DNA of 64,000 bases, from the NCBI GenBank assembly GCA_037951105.1, contig JBAMJV010003376.1, positions 124,001 to 188,000 of the forward strand, read 5' to 3'. Of the stretch, positions 58,910 through 64,000 are shown piece after piece; within the stretch, counting starts at the first letter, position 1, and every line of letters starts with the position of its first letter. The notes beneath the pieces were generated by a model. The model was not told the DNA's origin, did no database searches, and saw only the letters and a list, made by a program, of their open reading frames with translations. This DNA is from Echinarachnius parma (taxonomy: Eukaryota; Echinodermata; Echinoidea; Clypeasteroida; Echinarachniidae). The position numbers and the translations under genes were made by a program.

Positions 58910-59530
58910 GTCACTACCTAAAATTAATAAATCAGCCAATCACGGTAACATTTATTATGGTACTTATCCCCCACCGGACCCCTACTCGTTCTACATTACT
59001 CTATAAATACTATTCTTTCCAAGTATTAACTAGTATTTGTTTTTACTAATACACCCACTACACCCACTACACCCACTACACCCACTACACATACAAATGC
59101 ATAAGAAGCATAAATCAGTCATGGGGGTGGATGGGCAACATTTATTGTGATATTACTAATGCACCCACCATAAACCCCTCACTCCCAATATAACTAGCCT
59201 CTGCCTAACAATCATAAAATAGTAATAGGAGGGGGGGGGGGGGGCAACATTTATTGTGATATTATTTTGAGATATTGCCCCTGCTACCCCCCTCACCCCC
59301 TAAAAGATACTTCTACTGTAATCAGCCCTGCCTAATAGTCATAAGGGGGGGGGGGCAACATTTATTTTGATATTTGCCACTATTGCCACTATATAACTCC
59401 CTTAACCCCTTAAAATAAATCTGGGTTAACTCGAAAAATAACCAACCCATCCTTAATGAAAATTCATAAATCAGTAATGCTGGCGCAACATTTATTGTGA
59501 TATTGGGAGATATTGCCACGGTTATTGATG
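58910..59530. repeat. Tandem array with CAACATTTATTGTGATATT (4-5 units) and G-runs
   Basis: The word occurs near 59139, 59247, 59356 and 59486, with a diverged form near 58948. CACCCACTA is repeated in tandem at 59048-59090. G-runs at 59230-59243 and 59345-59355 precede some units. Confidence 0.8.
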
Positions 59531-59758
59531 ACCTTTTCCTGCCATTATTGGCCAATTAGCCATGGATGCTGTTCTTAGCAAGGAATTTTTGTTTTATTTT
59601 GTTTGTTTTTGTTTTTTGAAAGCTTTCTAGATTCTAGCTCATAACTTTTCCATGGATCGTAATTGGCATCTTTCCATGCTGAATGATCTCCCTATTTTAA
59701 GATTGGCATGCTTCGGGATGTAGAGGGCGTACTGAATCTCACAGAACATTTGTGAGTA

Positions 59759-59921
59759 CCGTATTTGCTGGTGTATTAACCGCAGCTTTTTTCAAAAAAA
59801 AAAAAAAAAAAAGGGGGTGCGGTTAATACACGACCGTATTATTACCACCATTTTTTTTTTTTTTTTTTTTTTTAGGGGTGCGGTTAATACACCGGAGCGA
59901 TTAATACACCGACAAATACGG
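59759..59921. mobile_element. MITE with CCGTATTTG ends, copy 2
   Basis: 163 bp, TA-flanked, inverted relative to 8182-8342, with A and T homopolymers at the corresponding places. Confidence 0.85.
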
Positions 59922-60535
59922 TAGATCAGTTTGTGCACATAACATGTCACTGCGCCAGTGTGCATTTCATACTACGCGCAAGGACGTTTGCAAGTTGGCA
60001 CTGCACATCAGATTGACAAATCTGAACTACCTTTAGTAAGAAGTAACTATTGAGTATGATAGTTAACTTTTTGGCAGAAGGACCAGATAAATTGTGAATC
60101 AAGTATGATTGTGGATTTTTAAAATTTTATTTGCCCTAATGATTATGCTATCTAGGTGATCTGTATATTATTTCTTTCTTTTAAGCTTATACTCGTAAAA
60201 CAATTATATATCTTAATAATTATATTTGTTAAACAGAGCTTCAAGTTCTAACATTTTTTTCATAACTTTTTCATAACTCAGTTGAGCTATGTATGCCTGT
60301 CTTTATTTGATAAAAGAAGTGAAATTTTGTGTGTTTAAACCCACTGATGAATTCCTAAATGATGGAGAATATCTTTCATTTGCAAATCCGAAAATCCCAA
60401 AGAAAACAAACTCCTTTTTAATAGCTGATTGAGGACATCATTTCACATACGTTTGTCGAGGAAATGTCAGATTATTGTGGTTGAGAAACTAGCACAAAAA
60501 ATATTAAAGAATACAAACATAGCATTTGTCTAATC
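59922..60535. other. AT-rich non-coding DNA
   Basis: Nothing recognised. Confidence 0.35.
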
Positions 60536-60544
60536 TTGATGGGT

Positions 60545-60780
60545 TATGGAGTAATGGGGGAGGGGGGGGGAGGGGGAGGGGGGGAGGGGGGAGGGGAGAA
60601 AAGTAATGGTTGGGGGTGCAGAGATGCGATCTTTGATCTTGGGGGGGGGGAGGGGAGTAAATTAATGGTTGGGGTGCAGAGATGCGATCTTGGATCTTGG
60701 GGGGGGGGGGGGGGGGGGGAGGGGAGTAAAGTAATGGTTGGGGGTGCAGAGATGCGATCTGGGATCTTTGAAGGGGGTAA
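60545..60780. repeat. G-rich tandem repeat (~60-68 bp, 3 units)
   Basis: AGTAATGGTTGGGGGTGCAG followed by AGATGCGATCTTTGATCTTG and a G-run occurs at 60602, about 60660 and 60730. The glycine-rich ORF here is not credible as a gene. Confidence 0.9.
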
Positions 60781-60899
60781 CCATCATAAACAACACTGGT
60801 GGCATAAACAAACTGAAGACCCCATCTAACTCAAATCTGCCTTGCATCTATTTGCATGAGGACTGTTCACACGAGGGAATAAATCAACATTTTTTTTTT

Positions 60900-61080
60900 T
60901 TTTTGGGGGGGGGGGGGGGCTGCTTTTCAAGCTCGCCTGCATGAAAATTAGCAAGCAATGTTTGTTTTGCATTGAACTCTATGCAATTTACTGAGGGCTC
61001 TTTTATGATTTTGGGGGGGCTCTTTTGGGCATTTCAGGGGCTAAATCGCCCTAGCCCTGTATATTTTTTTTCCCACTGGT
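60900..61080 (+). mobile_element. GGGGCTCTTTT-type element
   Basis: Contains AAGCTCGCCTGCATGAAAAT, GAGGGCTCTTTTATGATTTT and a TGTATATTTTTTTTCCCACT end. A poly-G run lies at 60905-60919. Confidence 0.65.
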
Positions 61081-61109
61081 TCATACTAGGATCATTGGCT
61101 GCATTTTGA

Positions 61110-61735
61110 TAGAATTGACTAGCTCAGAATCAACATCACAGTAATCATAACCGACCTTAACCTACGAAAGGGAAAAGAAAGGGGAGTCTGGACTTGGCAC
61201 ACTAACACCTGCATATACGTACAAGAATTAAAAAGGTGAATAATCCTCCCCCCCCCCAATAAAAAATCAGATATAATAAAAAGTTAATTAGTAAATAAAT
61301 TTAAACAAATTATTTTTAAACTCATGATTTAACCAGTTTCCTTCAAGTTTCTGAAAATCCCCATAGACTTTGTACATATCCTACCCGGTTCCCGTAGTCA
61401 AGGGGTTATTAGTACATATTCCATTTAGTTTTGTGTGAAACCACCCCCATTCTGCATGGCAGTAATCATAACCGACCTTAACCTCCGAAATAAAAAGAAA
61501 AAAGATGAGTCTGGACTAGGCACGCACACGAGGCACGCTTCCACCCACGCACACACACACACACGTGCGAAAACCCGTGATTGTACATTTATATTAGTGT
61601 GAATCCACCCTTACACTGCATCGCAGTAATCATAACCGACCTTAACCTCTGAAAGAAAAAGAAAAAAGATGAGTCTGGACTAGGCACGCACACTAGGCAC
61701 GCTTCCACCCACGCACACACGTGCCAACATTCCAT
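61110..61735. repeat. Tandem array (3 units) with CAGTAATCATAACCGACC
   Basis: The word occurs near 61139, 61461 and 61625, each followed by TTAACCT, an A/G-rich run and GAGTCTGGACTAGGCACGC. A (CA)n run lies at 61549-61563. Confidence 0.8.
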
Positions 61736-61739
61736 TACC

Positions 61740-62583
61740 CCCCTGTGGCGTCCCACCCCATCCAGAAAAAAAAAAGTTGTACTTTGCAGAAAAAAAAGAA
61801 AAAGAAAAAAGTACTATCCAGAAAAAGTAGGAAATAATGTATAATCTAGAAAAGGGAAAAGAACATAAGAGTTATGAAGGGGGAGGATAGTTAACCCGTT
61901 GCATACGGGAACCTGGTGAGTCCTGTTGTAACTCTGGGGATTGAACATTTTAGTAGGGAACGTGTTATCTAGAAGATGTTTTAAAAGGGAAATTAAATAC
62001 ACATGTAGAACCACCCAGGCTCCAGCAAAAAAGAAGAAAAAAAAAAACCCACGAATTTGTATCATCTCAAAAAAAAAAAACTTTTTGTTTACATTGTCTG
62101 CAGACTACAGATAGATACATTTTGATTTGATCTGCAGCATTTTTGAACTCTCTACGGCAGTTTGATATTGAAAAGTTAGTTTGTATGCATTTACAATTAT
62201 GTATTTGTTCATAATTTGATTTCTGTAACACATTTGTGCTAGAGCTATAGCTCAGAAGGTTCGTGTGTAAGCACAAAAGTGAAAAAGCTGAAAGCAAAAT
62301 ACTTAGATTTTTATTTTTGACTTGTGACAAATGATATGTATTTGACGTCTGAATTTATTGTTTATGTTTGTTAGAAGTGGAACATTCTTATTCTTATTGA
62401 TGAGTATTGATTCTTTGCTTCACATTCCAATCTCATTAGAAATGCTTTATTCTCCTTCTTGTTGAATCCAAGAATTCGTATCTAGAGTCTAGAAGAAACC
62501 ATGTTTCTGATTTTATAGTCATGTTTGTTCGTCTTAGTAGATCCATCTTATTTTATGATCCAATTCTATGAAAAGGAAATGTT
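61740..62583. other. A-rich and AT-rich non-coding DNA
   Basis: A-runs at 61765-61800 and 62038-62080. TATAGCTCAGAAGGTTCG at 62246 is faintly tRNA-like but has no cloverleaf. Confidence 0.4.
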
Positions 62584-62674
62584 GTGCCAGGTGCATTGTT
62601 CATAACATTTTCCAAGCATTGGTCCATTTGGGTGAGTAGGTTTCAAAGCATTCAAAACAGAGCTATCCGGTTAA
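62584..62674 (+). pseudogene. Fragment of a non-LTR retrotransposon reverse transcriptase (C-terminal region)
   Basis: The frame reads WVSRFQSIQNRAIRL, resembling the LQxIQNRAIRLI segment found near the end of many LINE ORF2 proteins. It is cut by insertion of a TTAA MITE directly after CGG. A second in-frame-like relic, SLERLHWLSTLQ then stop (63481-63519), resembles the LKELHWLPV segment that follows it in those proteins. Confidence 0.4.
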
Positions 62675-63051
62675 AGGGATTTAGTAACATTGTCCAAAAC
62701 CTAAAAACTTACTTGGAACTCAGTGGTTCTCTCATACCTTGTCATATTCATATTAACAATAAAAGCGCGGGACAGGTTTTGGTTTTTCAAATTTCCATTT
62801 TGTTCAAAAGATATTAACGATTGAAAGTGTTCAGACGTTAAACTGTCTACGGGATAATGCCGTGTACAAAGCCAGTGCAATGAGTTAGCGAATATCACTT
62901 TGCATTTTTGCTCATTTCTCGGCCACAAAACATCCAATTTAACGTGAAATTTTCCCACATTACTTTGTGGACATATCAGATCACAGCAATACACATTTTA
63001 TTAATCACTCATCACTTTTTTTACACTTGTCAACAAAGTTACTAGATCCCT
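62675..63051 (+). mobile_element. TTAA-flanked MITE, family A, copy 6
   Basis: TTAA at 62671-62674 and 63052-63055; ends AGGGATTTAGTAACATTGTC and GTTACTAGATCCCT. Confidence 0.85.
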
Positions 63052-64000
63052 TTAACAGGCTACATGTATGAGCAAATATTTACCCCAGAGTCAGAAATAG
63101 AAAAGTACTGTTGATGTATAAACCATTTAGTTCACTACGGCACATGACTGTTTTCTTAGTATCGCACTATGAACTTGACAATGAGTTACTACATGTGTAT
63201 ATGATATGTTCTTAGTCAGGCCTCCGCACTGTATTGTTTTTGGTCCGTTGCCCAGTCGGGCCAGTAAAATGCTTTCCTTTGAACTTTTTGTTGTTGAGGG
63301 GGGGGGGGGGGACAGAAACAGACATCTAACTACGGTCCCTCCCCCCCCCCCCCCCCCCCCCCCCCCCACAAAAACACACACCAAAAAAAACAGAAACACA
63401 TTTTATTTGCAGACTATCAACTTTGTAGAAATCTCACTTCTTCTGTTTTTTCAATTTTTTAAAATCAACTTGAAGTTGAATCTCTAGAAAGATTGCACTG
63501 GTTATCTACCCTGCAGTAAATGTGATTAGAGCCCTCTTGAGGCAGACTTTAGACAGTGAAGTGGCTGTACTAATAATTGGCAGTGGGGACGCAGTAACAT
63601 GTACTGCATTGTACTGCTGATCATGGAGAAGATGGGTTTGCCATGACATTATATTTTTTTCCCGCAAGTGAAAGTGACAGTAGAAATTTTGCAATTTTTC
63701 AAGCACTTTGTTAACCCTTTGTCAGGTACATATAAACTTGAAATTGTTACTTACTATATTTTGTAGGCTTCCGGATCTCCAGTTTCAGCCTTTCAGGCCA
63801 GCCATGCAAATCTTGAAATCTTGTTTTCATTTTCACACTGGGTCACAAAGTAGAAAATTGTGTTTTGAGCATCGCCATATTAACTCTCTCTCCCCTCGAC
63901 AATTTCAATATTTACCCTCGTTCTAAGTTTCGAACTAGAACGTTAAAGTTGTTTTAGGAGGTATCATCGTTTAAGTAGATTTTTTACTGCACATGCCAGA
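63052..64000. other. Non-coding DNA with GGCCAGT fragment and G/C homopolymers
   Basis: A partial GGCCAGT element (about 63216-63275), a poly-G run at 63299-63311, a poly-C run at 63342-63367 and the LINE relic at 63481-63519. The ORFs overlapping the homopolymers are not genes. Confidence 0.5.

Noticed and set aside
2679-59530. Possible CRISPR array, because short motifs recur with spacers
   Set aside because: Spacing is irregular, motif orientation is mixed, elements have target duplications, and the DNA is clearly eukaryotic.
60536-60829. 97-aa glycine-rich ORF
   Set aside because: Produced by a G-rich tandem repeat with homopolymer runs.

Overview
This is a eukaryotic, almost certainly metazoan, genomic window: AT-rich, dominated by introns or intergenic DNA, with GT-AG splice signals, no long bacterial-type ORFs and a very high density of small DNA transposons, microsatellites and short tandem duplications. 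The repeat load (many miniature inverted-repeat elements and 150-250 bp local tandem duplications) suggests a marine invertebrate, perhaps an echinoderm or hemichordate. That is an inference from general character; no marker gene fixes the lineage.

Coding content is small. The only strong gene is on the + strand at about 39.0-41.35 kb. An exon opens at a good acceptor (39038/39039), carries a 5' leader with an array of about seven hairpin-forming 31-nt repeats, and starts translation at the ATG at 39606. It splices in phase 0 from 39743 to a 799-nt exon (40552-41350) that ends at a canonical GTAAGT donor. The encoded N-terminus (312 complete codons) is Met/Pro/Asn/Thr/Gln-rich and has nine (T/A)xF(L/M/V)xN-like motifs about 14 residues apart. 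It could be a low-complexity region of a nuclear or transcription-related protein, but I do not recognise the family. The rest of the gene lies in a long intron or beyond the window. A second probable exon (21373-21612, +) has excellent splice signals but is open in no frame throughout. A CpG-richer stretch at 30.7-31.1 kb with a perfect CRE and a TATA-like box is a candidate promoter.

Everything else is mobile or tandem DNA. From left to right: a degenerate tandem array (2.3-9.3 kb) interrupted by a 3.2-kb element (4688-7913) that iterates a GTAATTCCGTTAC motif, a nested pair of small transposons (3646-4192) and several smaller elements; tandem arrays at 12-16.6, 19.9-21.1 and 23.4-24.2 kb; a 1-kb hAT-like foldback element with an 8-bp target duplication (29374-30379); a mariner-like pair (36323-36559 and 37097-38698), the larger with a transposase C-terminal remnant; arrays at 41.8-42.2, 43.1-43.5 and 46.3-47.7 kb; microsatellites at 43.6, 52.3 and 55.3 kb; a second motif-iterating element (56903-58631, eight copies of GTGACGTACGGGACA); and G-rich repeats at 59-61 kb. 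At least five families flanked by TTAA are present.

The most interesting pattern is that many otherwise unrelated non-autonomous elements share one design. Each has short terminal inverted repeats, and a family-specific near-palindromic 12-16 bp motif is repeated 3-10 times through its interior in both orientations. The two largest share a GGGCA terminus and a 4-bp target duplication. This is my candidate for an undescribed system.
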